Shown in pieces: positions 22,541 to 30,386 of a DNA stretch of 64,000 nucleotides. How positions within the stretch are numbered: position 1 is the first letter of the stretch; every line of letters starts with the position of its first letter. The notes beneath the pieces were generated by a model. It saw only the letters and a program-made list of their open reading frames with translations. It did not search any database and was not told the origin of the DNA. The translations under genes and the position numbers were made by a program. Where the stretch lies: positions 1 to 64,000 of IMG/VR virus record IMGVR_UViG_3300047095_000752; one strand, written 5' to 3'. This DNA comes from a virus.

Positions 22541-22794
22541 CTGAAAACTCCAATTATGTTACCAATGAAACTAGATTTAGGATATTTCCTAACATAGAAA
22601 AGTACACTTTGTATCAACCGTACTAGGAAATGTCCAATCCGCCGCAAGATGTGATTATAATTTAAAAGAGCATTAAATACTCTATAACACACAACCCTCG
22701 ATGCTTGTACGTGTAGTGTGTTTATGTTATATATTATTTCTTTGTTAAATACAATGGGTGCAATCAATTGAAACTTAATTCCTTGGGCGATCAT
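22537..22794 (-). CDS. Small hypothetical protein, 85 aa
   Basis: Overlaps both neighbours by 4 bases, indicating coupled translation. Contains a basic helical region (LRRIGHFLVRLIQSVLFYVR). Unknown function. Confidence 0.45.
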   Translation of the reverse strand: MIAQGIKFQLIAPIVFNKEIIYNINTLHVQASRVVCYRVFNALLNYNHILRRIGHFLVRLIQSVLFYVRKYPKSSFIGNIIGVFR

Positions 22795-23054
22795 CTGTTG
22801 TATATCAAGAGCATGGCGATGTTTCTAATGAATGATATTAGAATTAATGATGCTACATCGGCGGTTGTGTCTGTAAATTTACCCCCCGAATATATTATTA
22901 ATTTTATACCCATCACACCGTAATATAAAACATTAAAATCTCGTACATATAGTTTTTCACAAATTTCAACGGGTAATAGGTATAAATTTTGAGTTAAAAA
23001 TCCAGATTCGTATATCCCGTGCCCACTCACATTACGTCTTATAATTTTTATCAT
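22791..23054 (-). CDS. Small hypothetical protein, 87 aa
   Basis: ATG after GGAGACAAAGATTCC. A strand-like middle and a hydrophobic end (ASLILISFIRNIAMLLIY) that may be a membrane helix. Unknown function. Confidence 0.45.
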   Translation of the reverse strand: MIKIIRRNVSGHGIYESGFLTQNLYLLPVEICEKLYVRDFNVLYYGVMGIKLIIYSGGKFTDTTADVASLILISFIRNIAMLLIYNR

Positions 23055-23259
23055 GGAATCTTTGTCTCCACAAGTCTCGTATAAGGGACCGCAGTTTGTT
23101 CACGGACAGTCTAATATAAGTATCAGAAATAGATAGAATAAATGATGTAAATCTAGCTGACATTATATAATCGATAAAAGTAATATACAAATTAAAGGTA
23201 TAACTTTTAGTATAAACGGTGTATGAATCGAATCTCAATTGTAGTTTATGAATCCACAT
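23032..23259 (-). CDS. Small hypothetical protein, 75 aa
   Basis: GGGG-type ribosome site before the ATG. Strand-rich start (KLQLRFDSYTVYTKSYTF) and a basic end. Unknown function. Confidence 0.45.
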   Translation of the reverse strand: MWIHKLQLRFDSYTVYTKSYTFNLYITFIDYIMSARFTSFILSISDTYIRLSVNKLRSLIRDLWRQRFHDKNYKT

Positions 23260-23518
23260 TTAAATTACCCCATATAAGTATATCGTCGGCGCACCCGGTT
23301 ATATAACATATCAGCATAATTATAGGAGCCAATATATATGATTGTCGAACCGGACCCAAGCGGATCATTTTGAAGTATGTTTTCAAATAATGTTCTCTGC
23401 TATTGAATGTTGATGTCGGTTCATATCTACCCATTACTTTTCGGATTTTATTACGTTTATACATTTTAGATAGAATTCTAATCGGATAAGTATATATAAC
23501 AAAATTTTCAACGAACAT
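23246..23518 (-). CDS. Small hypothetical protein, 90 aa
   Basis: I choose the ATG at 23518 (MFVENFVIYTYP) because AAGGAAC lies upstream; the longer frame to 23632 overlaps the previous gene far more. Basic centre (KMYKRNKIRKVMGR) and a hydrophobic stretch (ILAPIIMLICYITG). Confidence 0.45.
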   Translation of the reverse strand: MFVENFVIYTYPIRILSKMYKRNKIRKVMGRYEPTSTFNSREHYLKTYFKMIRLGPVRQSYILAPIIMLICYITGCADDILIWGNLNVDS

Positions 23519-23753
23519 AAGTAAGTTCCTTTTTAGGATTTTGTTTATAATGCCTCCAAACCCAGAATATACATGATATGATGTGGCGAATACAGCTTGT
23601 GGATGTCCTAAATAGTTTTGTTGTAGACCCATATAAGTTTATATGAGTTATGCTCGCCCACATGTAATATTTAGGAGATGTTCGACCGAATATAAAAGAT
23701 ATCTCTTTTTTATATAATAATTGACTTACGTAGTCTGATGAGAATTCTTCCAC
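23508..23753 (-). CDS. Small hypothetical protein, 81 aa
   Basis: GTG start after GGAGGTTGTAGC. First gene of the leftward run, about 60 nt downstream of a phage promoter motif. Basic C-terminus (RHYKQNPKKELTYVR). Unknown function. Confidence 0.5.
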   Translation of the reverse strand: MEEFSSDYVSQLLYKKEISFIFGRTSPKYYMWASITHINLYGSTTKLFRTSTSCIRHIISCIFWVWRHYKQNPKKELTYVR

Positions 23754-23810
23754 GCTACAACCTCCAATTTCAATATTCTAAACTAAAAAATCATGTTCAT
23801 GATTTATATA

Positions 23811-23831
23811 CAATATTTAATATATATAATA
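23811..23831 (-). promoter_or_regulatory. Phage promoter motif for the small-gene run
   Basis: The - strand reads TATTATATATATTAAATATTG, identical over its length to the copy at 15661-15681. It points left, away from the tail chaperone gene. Confidence 0.65.
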
Positions 23832-23871
23832 CTTGCGTTCCATGGTATAAGCCGTGTAAAATAAGGACAAA

Positions 23872-23889
23872 TTTATATAAATTAATTTC
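23872..23889 (+). promoter_or_regulatory. Possible rightward promoter for the baseplate operon
   Basis: TTTATATAAATTAATTTC on the + strand is a partial match to the TATATATAAATTATTG form of the phage motif, about 20 nt before the ribosome site of the 23922 gene. Confidence 0.35.
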
Positions 23890-23921
23890 ATTAGCTAAAC
23901 ACACAATTAGGAGGATATCCA

Positions 23922-25073
23922 ATGGCTAACAAGCGTTTTTCCGGTTTTAAGACTTATAAGGCACCTGTTTTTACAGTGACTTGCCCCCAATCTGGGAATC
24001 AATATGAAGTACGGAGCCTTAACGTAGGTGAAGTAACTCGTATTAAAGAAAGTCTAATCACCCAGAATAGAATTTCAGAAACTATCAATGACATTTTATG
24101 GGATGCCGTCCAGAAGGAAACCCTACCCAATTACATTCGGGATAAGGAAGATTTCGAGAACTATACAACCCTAAATGACCGTACGGCACTGGTTTACGGA
24201 CTTTACACAATCACATTCGGATCATCTAAAGAGTATGAGTTGATGTGTGGTCATTGTTCACAGAAGTCACTCAATAAAATTGATTATTCGAATTTCATCT
24301 CCATCCTACAATATCCAAAGTCTTCAAATGTAGTTGATTCATATATCGCATCTACTGTAAATAATGAAGCTAATGTTAACCCCGAGATGGAAGAAATTGT
24401 TGATACCATAAGTATCGATTCTATTCTGAGTGAGTACTCCGGACCAATCCCATCATCGGGTCAACCCGAAGGTATAGCTAGATCTGAGCAGGAATTTAAT
24501 AATTTCTTCGAATTTATTGATTCTAAGAAGGATGAAATTAAGCTTCCATATGTAGATGTAGTTCAACTTATTTCAAATCTTGAGAAAAATAAGAAAAATC
24601 TTAAGAAAAGTAAGAAAGCCGCAATTCCAAAGGATGTTACGGTACTATCAAATCCCAATGACATCCTTAATAAGAGAGTTGAAGTTACCTTACCTGAAAC
24701 TAAGATTCTTGTCATCATGAAGGCTCCTGTTATGATTGAGGAAATTAAGCTCAATAACAGACTTATCATGAACGACGCTGAGCAGCTTTCTATTGCCACT
24801 GACATCATTTTCATTGATCGTATTGAAGAGTATGAAGCTGGTAGTAAAAGCCCCGTACAGGTCATCTCAGACCCCGTAGACATCCTTAGCGCCTACTATT
24901 CCCTTCCAATCGAAGACCGTAAGTACCTTGTTGCTCAATATGAAGAAGAGTTCGGTAAGTATGGTATTACTATTAATATTAACTGGAAATGTCCTGACGC
25001 TCACTGTGGACAAAACAATGAGTTGGAGGTGGACATTCTCCATCAGTTTTTTCGCACCGTTACATCAACATAA
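23922..25073 (+). CDS. Tail/baseplate assembly chaperone (T4 gp26/gp51-like), zero-frame product
   Basis: 383 aa. The start (FTVTCPQSGNQYEVRSLNVGEVTRIKE) matches the opening of T4-type baseplate hub assembly proteins, which in other myoviruses act as tail assembly chaperones for the tape measure. Two Cys pairs are visible (MCGHCSQK near residues 107-114 and KCPDAHCGQ near 358-366), possibly binding zinc. The last codons run into TTT TTT CGC at 25047-25055. Sliding +1 there continues for about 100 more residues, so a longer product is likely (see next entry). Strong AGGAGG site. Confidence 0.7.
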   Translation: MANKRFSGFKTYKAPVFTVTCPQSGNQYEVRSLNVGEVTRIKESLITQNRISETINDILWDAVQKETLPNYIRDKEDFENYTTLNDRTALVYGLYTITFGSSKEYELMCGHCSQKSLNKIDYSNFISILQYPKSSNVVDSYIASTVNNEANVNPEMEEIVDTISIDSILSEYSGPIPSSGQPEGIARSEQEFNNFFEFIDSKKDEIKLPYVDVVQLISNLEKNKKNLKKSKKAAIPKDVTVLSNPNDILNKRVEVTLPETKILVIMKAPVMIEEIKLNNRLIMNDAEQLSIATDIIFIDRIEEYEAGSKSPVQVISDPVDILSAYYSLPIEDRKYLVAQYEEEFGKYGITININWKCPDAHCGQNNELEVDILHQFFRTVTST

Positions 25074-25356
25074 CTTAGTTGACTCTTTTTACGAAGACCG
25101 TAAGGCTAGAATATTCACTCTTATGGAATTGACAGGGCAGTCGTACGACACTTTCATGGAAATGCCTTGGCTATTTTTTGAAGACTTTTATAAATGGAAA
25201 GTCGACATGGAAAAAGAAAAAAATAAGAGAAATAAAGCCGAACTTGAAAATCAACAAAGTTTACAGCGAAAAATTAAAGCAGAACAATCACAAAGAAATA
25301 CAAGGCAGCGATTACACGCGGAGGCTGCATCCAAAAATAGTCCACGCAGGAGATAA
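25053..25356 (+). CDS. Frameshift extension of the tail assembly chaperone
   Basis: Open in the +1 frame from the T6 run at 25047-25052. The product reads FAPLHQHNLVDSFYEDRKARIFTLM… and contains LTGQSYDTFMEMPWLFFEDF, then a long charged coiled coil (MEKEKNKRNKAELENQQ). There is no good ribosome site at its internal ATGs. The arrangement of two overlapping frames just before baseplate genes is the classic tail-chaperone layout, where a minority of ribosomes shift frame. The exact boundary is inferred. Confidence 0.6.
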
Positions 25357-25358
25357 TT

Positions 25359-25781
25359 ATGTCATACAACAAAACATCCGAGTTTTATGCTAGCGTCCCC
25401 GGATCGAACTATCAATTAAAAGATATTGATAGTTCTATTAACGGATACGGCGATCTAACTGAACTATTCGATGTCGATGTTATTGTTAATAGTATTAATA
25501 AAATCCTACGTATTAATCGCGGTACCTATTTAGACGATCCACAATTTGGGTTAGGTCTTGAAAAGTATTTATTCGAACCATCAGATCGAATAACACAAGA
25601 AGCCATAACTCAAGATGTCCGACATGCAATAGCCAGCTACGAAAAAAGAGCTAGAATTGCTGTTGAGGTTGCTTTTTATAGCGATATGAAAGGATTTGAA
25701 ATAAAAATATTTATTGAAAAAGATGGTGTAAAAAAAGAAACTCGGGTTAAAGTTACCGAAAATTTAATAAAAAATTTATAA
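25359..25781 (+). CDS. Baseplate wedge protein, gp25-like
   Basis: 140 aa. It matches the gp25/GPW lysozyme-like baseplate family: INKILRINRGTYLDDPQFG (about residues 43-61), then GLEKYLFEPSDRITQEAI and a C-terminal strand region. In T4, gp25 joins sheath and wedge and nucleates the sheath. The ATG follows GGAG and the stop of the chaperone extension by 2 bases. Confidence 0.88.
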   Translation: MSYNKTSEFYASVPGSNYQLKDIDSSINGYGDLTELFDVDVIVNSINKILRINRGTYLDDPQFGLGLEKYLFEPSDRITQEAITQDVRHAIASYEKRARIAVEVAFYSDMKGFEIKIFIEKDGVKKETRVKVTENLIKNL

Positions 25782-25791
25782 GGTATTTAAC

Positions 25792-26475
25792 ATGTCAGAT
25801 TCGTATTTTCAAAGTTATGTAAGAAAATATAACTATATACAGGATTATTTTCATACCGTTTACGAACGGTACATAACAACATATCCTGCCTACCCAGTCA
25901 ACTATTATGCGGTTGATAGAGATAATACGATATGGCACGACACTGAGTTTCGAGGGGGTACATATGATAAAAATGGAGTGGGTGAATTATCGGGTAAGAA
26001 GTTTAAAAAAATATTAGAACTTCCGGTATTTCAATTAACATCAATTCAACCTACTACAGATTCTGCTGAGTTTGGTATAACAACTAAAGCGTCTTTACAA
26101 GGATCATTATGTATCCCGCAAGCGTATAACCTAAAGCCAACCATGGAGGATGTGATCGATATAAACTCCGGTCTCAAAAATACAGGAAATCCGAGTAAGG
26201 TATTATATATAATATCAAATATCGATTATGCTCACTATGGGGATGAATTTAATATTTATAAGTGTACAATACAAGTTGCATCATTTGATAAAGTAGATAT
26301 TGAAACTCAGTTGTCTAGTATATGGAGATTCTACGGACCATCCAAAACTATAATACCAGCGAGTAACGCAGCAACTCTATATAAAATGATAGGGCGGGCT
26401 GAGAAAATATCAACTGATGTTAAAGCTATGTATCACTGCAACTCAAGTTTATATTTAGATAAATTATACATATAA
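25792..26475 (+). CDS. Probable baseplate protein, 227 aa
   Basis: Lies between gp25-like and gp6/J-like genes with tight spacing, so a baseplate wedge role (such as gp53) is likely from position. It is Tyr-rich at the N-terminus (SYVRKYNYIQDYFHTVYERY), then strand-rich. I do not recognise the sequence itself. Confidence 0.55.
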   Translation: MSDSYFQSYVRKYNYIQDYFHTVYERYITTYPAYPVNYYAVDRDNTIWHDTEFRGGTYDKNGVGELSGKKFKKILELPVFQLTSIQPTTDSAEFGITTKASLQGSLCIPQAYNLKPTMEDVIDINSGLKNTGNPSKVLYIISNIDYAHYGDEFNIYKCTIQVASFDKVDIETQLSSIWRFYGPSKTIIPASNAATLYKMIGRAEKISTDVKAMYHCNSSLYLDKLYI

Positions 26476-26487
26476 GGAAAATACATT

Positions 26488-26946
26488 GTGTTAGATGAAA
26501 AATCAATTGAAATTTACTCATCCAGAGATAAGATAAGAGAACAATTAATTTCTCTAAGTAAAGACTATTTACAATTAGACAACTTTGATTTTAGTAAATC
26601 TTCATATTTATCATACATCGTAAATATGCTGGCTTCCTTAGATTCTAATTTATTGTATTATATAAGTTCGGTGTATAGAGAACAGTTTTTAACCAAAGCT
26701 GTGCAGCGCGAGTCTGTTCTAAACTTGGCTAATATCATCGGGTATAAACCATTACTTGCCATCCCCGCCCGTTGTAAGATTTTGATCGAATTCCCTCTAG
26801 CATCCACAGCTACCCGTACAGATCGCCTATTGGAGCTAATAGGTCGAAATAATGATAACTCAAATGATGAAGAAGGTGTTGAAAAAACTGTTTTAAAGTT
26901 TATTCATCTGATAACGTATTATTTTCCCTTGAGAATTCTGTTGTAA
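26488..26946 (+). CDS. Baseplate wedge protein gp6/J-like, N-terminal frame
   Basis: Starts with a GTG after AAGGAA. The sequence has the J-like N-terminal helix bundle (DKIREQLISLSKDYLQLDNF, then SYIVNMLASLDSNLLYYISS and RESVLNLANIIGYKP). The frame ends early, while the rest of the protein continues in the -1 frame from an A6 run at 26882-26887. See the following entry for the remainder. Confidence 0.75.
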   Translation: MLDEKSIEIYSSRDKIREQLISLSKDYLQLDNFDFSKSSYLSYIVNMLASLDSNLLYYISSVYREQFLTKAVQRESVLNLANIIGYKPLLAIPARCKILIEFPLASTATRTDRLLELIGRNNDNSNDEEGVEKTVLKFIHLITYYFPLRILL

Positions 26947-29240
26947 TCACAGTGAGTCCCCAAGATATAGTACAAGTTAAACAACAAGTTTACGTGTCAA
27001 ATGGAGGATCTACAAGTGTCGGTTGGAAAACTATCGAACACAGAGTTAGTAATGGAAACGTACAATTCTTTGCAGATTTTATTCAATTAGTCGATATTTC
27101 AGAAACCTTTACAGTCCCGGAACTCCTACCGAATGAATTCCATTCGATCAATTATAATTTTAATAAAACTGGTAGTATCGCCGATGTTGATTTATTTACA
27201 ATCACAACTACTACCAATGGAGTTCTTGATAAGTGGCTTCGTAAGGAGTCTATTTTCGGAATCGGTCCGGATGAAAAAGCCTTTACATATCGCGAGACCG
27301 AAAAAGGAATTACAATATCTTTTGGTAACGGAGTAATAGGTAAACAACCACGTAAGGGGACGAATGTCATCGTTACCGTTGGGTTAACCAGAGGTGACAA
27401 AGGAAATGTGATATCAGGTAACATCAAACGGTCGGATGCTGCTAGAATGTTAGTTACTTTCGCCAACGGTCAGACCGGTGTTAAGTTTGTTAATTTAAAA
27501 GTAATTAATAAAGAGCCATCACAGTTTGGTGTAAATCCACCCACAATCGACGAAGTTAGATCCAATGCTATAAACAGTGTGTCTGCAAACTCACGGCTAG
27601 TAAGTCAACGAGATTTTCAAAATGCTGATATTATTGTACAAGGACTTCCGATTAAAAATGTATTTCAAGTATTAAAAAGAAGTGATCTTAAAAGAAATGA
27701 AATAACATTATTCACTGAACTGGTTTATAATAATGTTGTCGTTCCAACCCGCAATGCCACCTTGACGATAGAAGCCAGTGATATTGAAAATTCATCATCA
27801 TATCAAATTAAATCTGAAGAGACGGTAGTTACAATCGATAACGAACAATACATAACTATATTCGACTTGTTCTTGAATCAATATACAAATGAAGTTGGGT
27901 ATTATTATTTTATATCCGAAACCGAATTACCAGTGACTCTACTCACCCAAGAACCTTCGCTCGACCCTACGAAGATTTTTCCTGTATTCTCATATTACTC
28001 AAGTGATAGGACTTCAGATCCGGAACAACTTAAAGTTGAACTTCACTGTAATATATTAGATACCACATCCAATTTTTCATGCAAGGTATCCGTTGACTGG
28101 CCGAGTATAAACGGTGTATCAGAATATATGTTATTCGATACAACTTCACAATTAAGTTCGGAATTCTCATCAGTCAAGATATTTTCCACCCATCCAGATC
28201 CCGGTGAAACACAGATTGATACCATGGATTTGACTTATGTCCCCGATGGTAAGCCAGTTGAATTCACATATACTATCTATAAGAACCCCGCAAATTCCGC
28301 CCCAATTGAAATATGTACTTGTAGGAATTCAATTATACTCAAGCGGGATCTTTCCGATTTCATGTACAGTCAAGTTACACCAAACTCCAGCGGGGATGAT
28401 ATAACAACATATACGCTATATGATGTACCTGTTATTAAAAAGGATTATTTTGATAATTTATTAAATAAGAGTTTATTCACATCAAGTGTACTTCAAAAAA
28501 TAATTGAATTTGATGTATATGATTATAAAATGGTTACGGATTATGTAAATCTAAAATTTGCAAATACTACTGGATTTTCAACTAATATGAAATATAGAGA
28601 TATTAGTCGGACCCCGGTGATTGATTTAAACCCGTCCATATCCAATATAAATGCGGTTACGGTCGCCGTACATGGCACTCGCTATGTAATAACAGATGCC
28701 AACAACCCGTGGAACGAAGAGACCGGATATCCGGGCACTGGGTGTATAGCCTATTTCTCAGATGGTAATAATAAATGGAACTTTGAAAAATTAAAAGTTA
28801 ACGATATTATTGAAGTCACAAACCTTAATAATATAAACTCTGGGGTTGCTCTCCAAAATCGTGTAACTACGAAAATGATTTACACTGGTATTGAACTTAT
28901 AGAGCCAAGATTTTCAATTCCACTTCAAATTCGTATGACTATTATACCGAGCGATTCAATAACAATTACAAACCAAGTATTAATAAGAAATATCAAAGAT
29001 ACGCTTATAAATAAGTTAGCGCCATCATTTGGATATAATAAGAGTTTGTTAAGATCCGTTATTGTTAAAGTCGTTCAAGATATACCCGGTGTTGAACATT
29101 GTGAATTGCTGGAGCCGTCGTTCAATATTAAATTTGAATTCGATCCTTATAAAAATATGACTCAAGATCAACTACTTAGATATACCCCGGAACTTATATT
29201 CTTTTCCTCCGAAAACATTATTATTGATGTGAAAGATTAA
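26883..29240 (+). CDS. Baseplate wedge protein gp6/J-like, main part in shifted frame
   Basis: Open from 26883. Joined by a -1 step in the A6 run, the sequence continues smoothly as KNCFKVYSSDNVLFSLENSV…, as expected for a J-like wedge protein. Downstream signs are EKGITISFGNGVIGKQPRKG, VNPPTIDEVRSNAI and SANSRLVSQRDFQNADIIVQ (the J-like core), and a C-terminal DPYKNMTQDQLLRY. The combined length of about 915 aa is large for the family because of an inserted strand-rich region. Whether the split is programmed frameshifting, a real mutation or a sequence error cannot be settled here. The GTG at 26952 lacks a ribosome site. Confidence 0.75.
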   Translation, partial: KNCFKVYSSDNVLFSLENSVVITVSPQDIVQVKQQVYVSNGGSTSVGWKTIEHRVSNGNVQFFADFIQLVDISETFTVPELLPNEFHSINYNFNKTGSIADVDLFTITTTTNGVLDKWLRKESIFGIGPDEKAFTYRETEKGITISFGNGVIGKQPRKGTNVIVTVGLTRGDKGNVISGNIKRSDAARMLVTFANGQTGVKFVNLKVINKEPSQFGVNPPTIDEVRSNAINSVSANSRLVSQRDFQNADIIVQGLPIKNVFQVLKRSDLKRNEITLFTELVYNNVVVPTRNATLTIEASDIENSSSYQIKSEETVVTIDNEQYITIFDLFLNQYTNEVGYYYFISETELPVTLLTQEPSLDPTKIFPVFSYYSSDRTSDPEQLKVELHCNILDTTSNFSCKVSVDWPSINGVSEYMLFDTTSQLSSEFSSVKIFSTHPDPGETQIDTMDLTYVPDGKPVEFTYTIYKNPANSAPIEICTCRNSIILKRDLSDFMYSQVTPNSSGDDITTYTLYDVPVIKKDYFDNLLNKSLFTSSVLQKIIEFDVYDYKMVTDYVNLKFANTTGFSTNMKYRDISRTPVIDLNPSISNINAVTVAVHGTRYVITDANNPWNEETGYPGTGCIAYFSDGNNKWNFEKLKVNDIIEVTNLNNINSGVALQNRVTTKMIYTGIELIEPRFSIPLQIRMTIIPSDSITITNQVLIRNIKDTLINKLAPSFGYNKSLLRSVIVKVVQDIPGVEHCELLEPSFNIKFEFDPYKNMTQDQLLRYTPELIFFSSENIIIDVKD

Positions 29241-29242
29241 CT

Positions 29243-30316
29243 ATGATTGTAATTCCCAATAAACTCAAAGATAGCCCTCCTGAACTGAAGGAACTTAATA
29301 ACTTCTTGGTTCGCACCAATGGTAAAGAGTTAACTTCAATTCATACCCCGTGTTATCAACCGACCATGATCAAATACCATGTCGATTTAAAGCGGCTTAC
29401 TGGGGTTGAAAAATATGAGATGGATTCGTTTTTTAAGAATTTAACAGCACAGTATATGTCTAGCTTTAAAATCCTTCAAAATGACATCACATCAATTCTT
29501 GTTATTGGTATTATATATTATTCTCGTCATAAAAGATATGATATTGCCGAGTCACTTTATATATTATTGGCTATTCGATTTTACACTAACCGAGCGAGCT
29601 TACACTGGAAAAAGTATTGTAAAAATGACGTATGGGATTTAGCATTAAGAAATTTATCGCAAAAACATTTATTCAAAGTCAAGAATGGTATATCTAATTC
29701 AATTTATTATTTAGCTATAACGGAATACAATAAACATAAACTTAAGTTAGGGTCAAATCGAATTACCGATAAGGAAGTGTTAGATCTGGTATATGCGTTA
29801 CGACACAGAATTGCACAATCTGTACGTTCATTTGCGAATAGATATTTTGACATCGAGCAAGGTGGTAATACATCAGTTGAAGATTCTAAAGAACAAACCG
29901 GTGAAGTTGAGAATGTCAATCAATTAGCGAATGTAATATCAGAACGTATATGCACATATTCACAGGTCGATAAAGAATCTCTGGATGAATCAATACTTAA
30001 ATCTAGAATTAAGCGAGATATAGCAACATCCATTATAGCGGAACTTTCAACAATACAATATAAAGATAATATAAGATTTATGATTGTATTATTATTTAAA
30101 GTTAATAATTTAAAAGACATATGTACTAAACAAAGTTACATGTTAAGAAAAATAATAACCAACACAATGAAGGTTGGTGGTTACTCAATTAAAGGTGAAT
30201 TATTAAAAATTGCAGATGAGATGAAAAATCCATTAATTAAAAATATGAATAAAGATCAAATTGTTCTTTTACTTGCCGCCTACATCACAACCTACATACG
30301 TCGTAAAGTTTGTTAA
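29243..30316 (+). CDS. Hypothetical protein of the baseplate operon, 357 aa
   Basis: Starts 2 bases after the J-like stop, so it is probably co-translated. Mostly helical (SSFKILQNDITSILVIGIIY, LRHRIAQSVRSFANRYF), no recognised domain. It closes the rightward operon before a bidirectional terminator. A baseplate or tail-completion role is likely from position only. Confidence 0.6.
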   Translation: MIVIPNKLKDSPPELKELNNFLVRTNGKELTSIHTPCYQPTMIKYHVDLKRLTGVEKYEMDSFFKNLTAQYMSSFKILQNDITSILVIGIIYYSRHKRYDIAESLYILLAIRFYTNRASLHWKKYCKNDVWDLALRNLSQKHLFKVKNGISNSIYYLAITEYNKHKLKLGSNRITDKEVLDLVYALRHRIAQSVRSFANRYFDIEQGGNTSVEDSKEQTGEVENVNQLANVISERICTYSQVDKESLDESILKSRIKRDIATSIIAELSTIQYKDNIRFMIVLLFKVNNLKDICTKQSYMLRKIITNTMKVGGYSIKGELLKIADEMKNPLIKNMNKDQIVLLLAAYITTYIRRKVC

Positions 30317-30333
30317 ATCAATAGCTTACACTT

Positions 30334-30377
30334 AAAAATTGTCCCGAAAGTATATAGCTTTTCGGGACAATTTTTTT
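30334..30377. terminator. Bidirectional terminator between converging operons
   Basis: AAATTGTCCCGAAA…TTTCGGGACAATTTTTTT hairpin. It lies between the rightward baseplate operon and the leftward tape-measure operon. Confidence 0.88.
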
Positions 30378-30386
30378 CGTTTATTT

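Noticed and set aside
26952-29240. Independent start of the J-like protein at GTG 26952
   Set aside because: No ribosome site, and the frame is already open upstream with sequence that continues the N-terminal domain.
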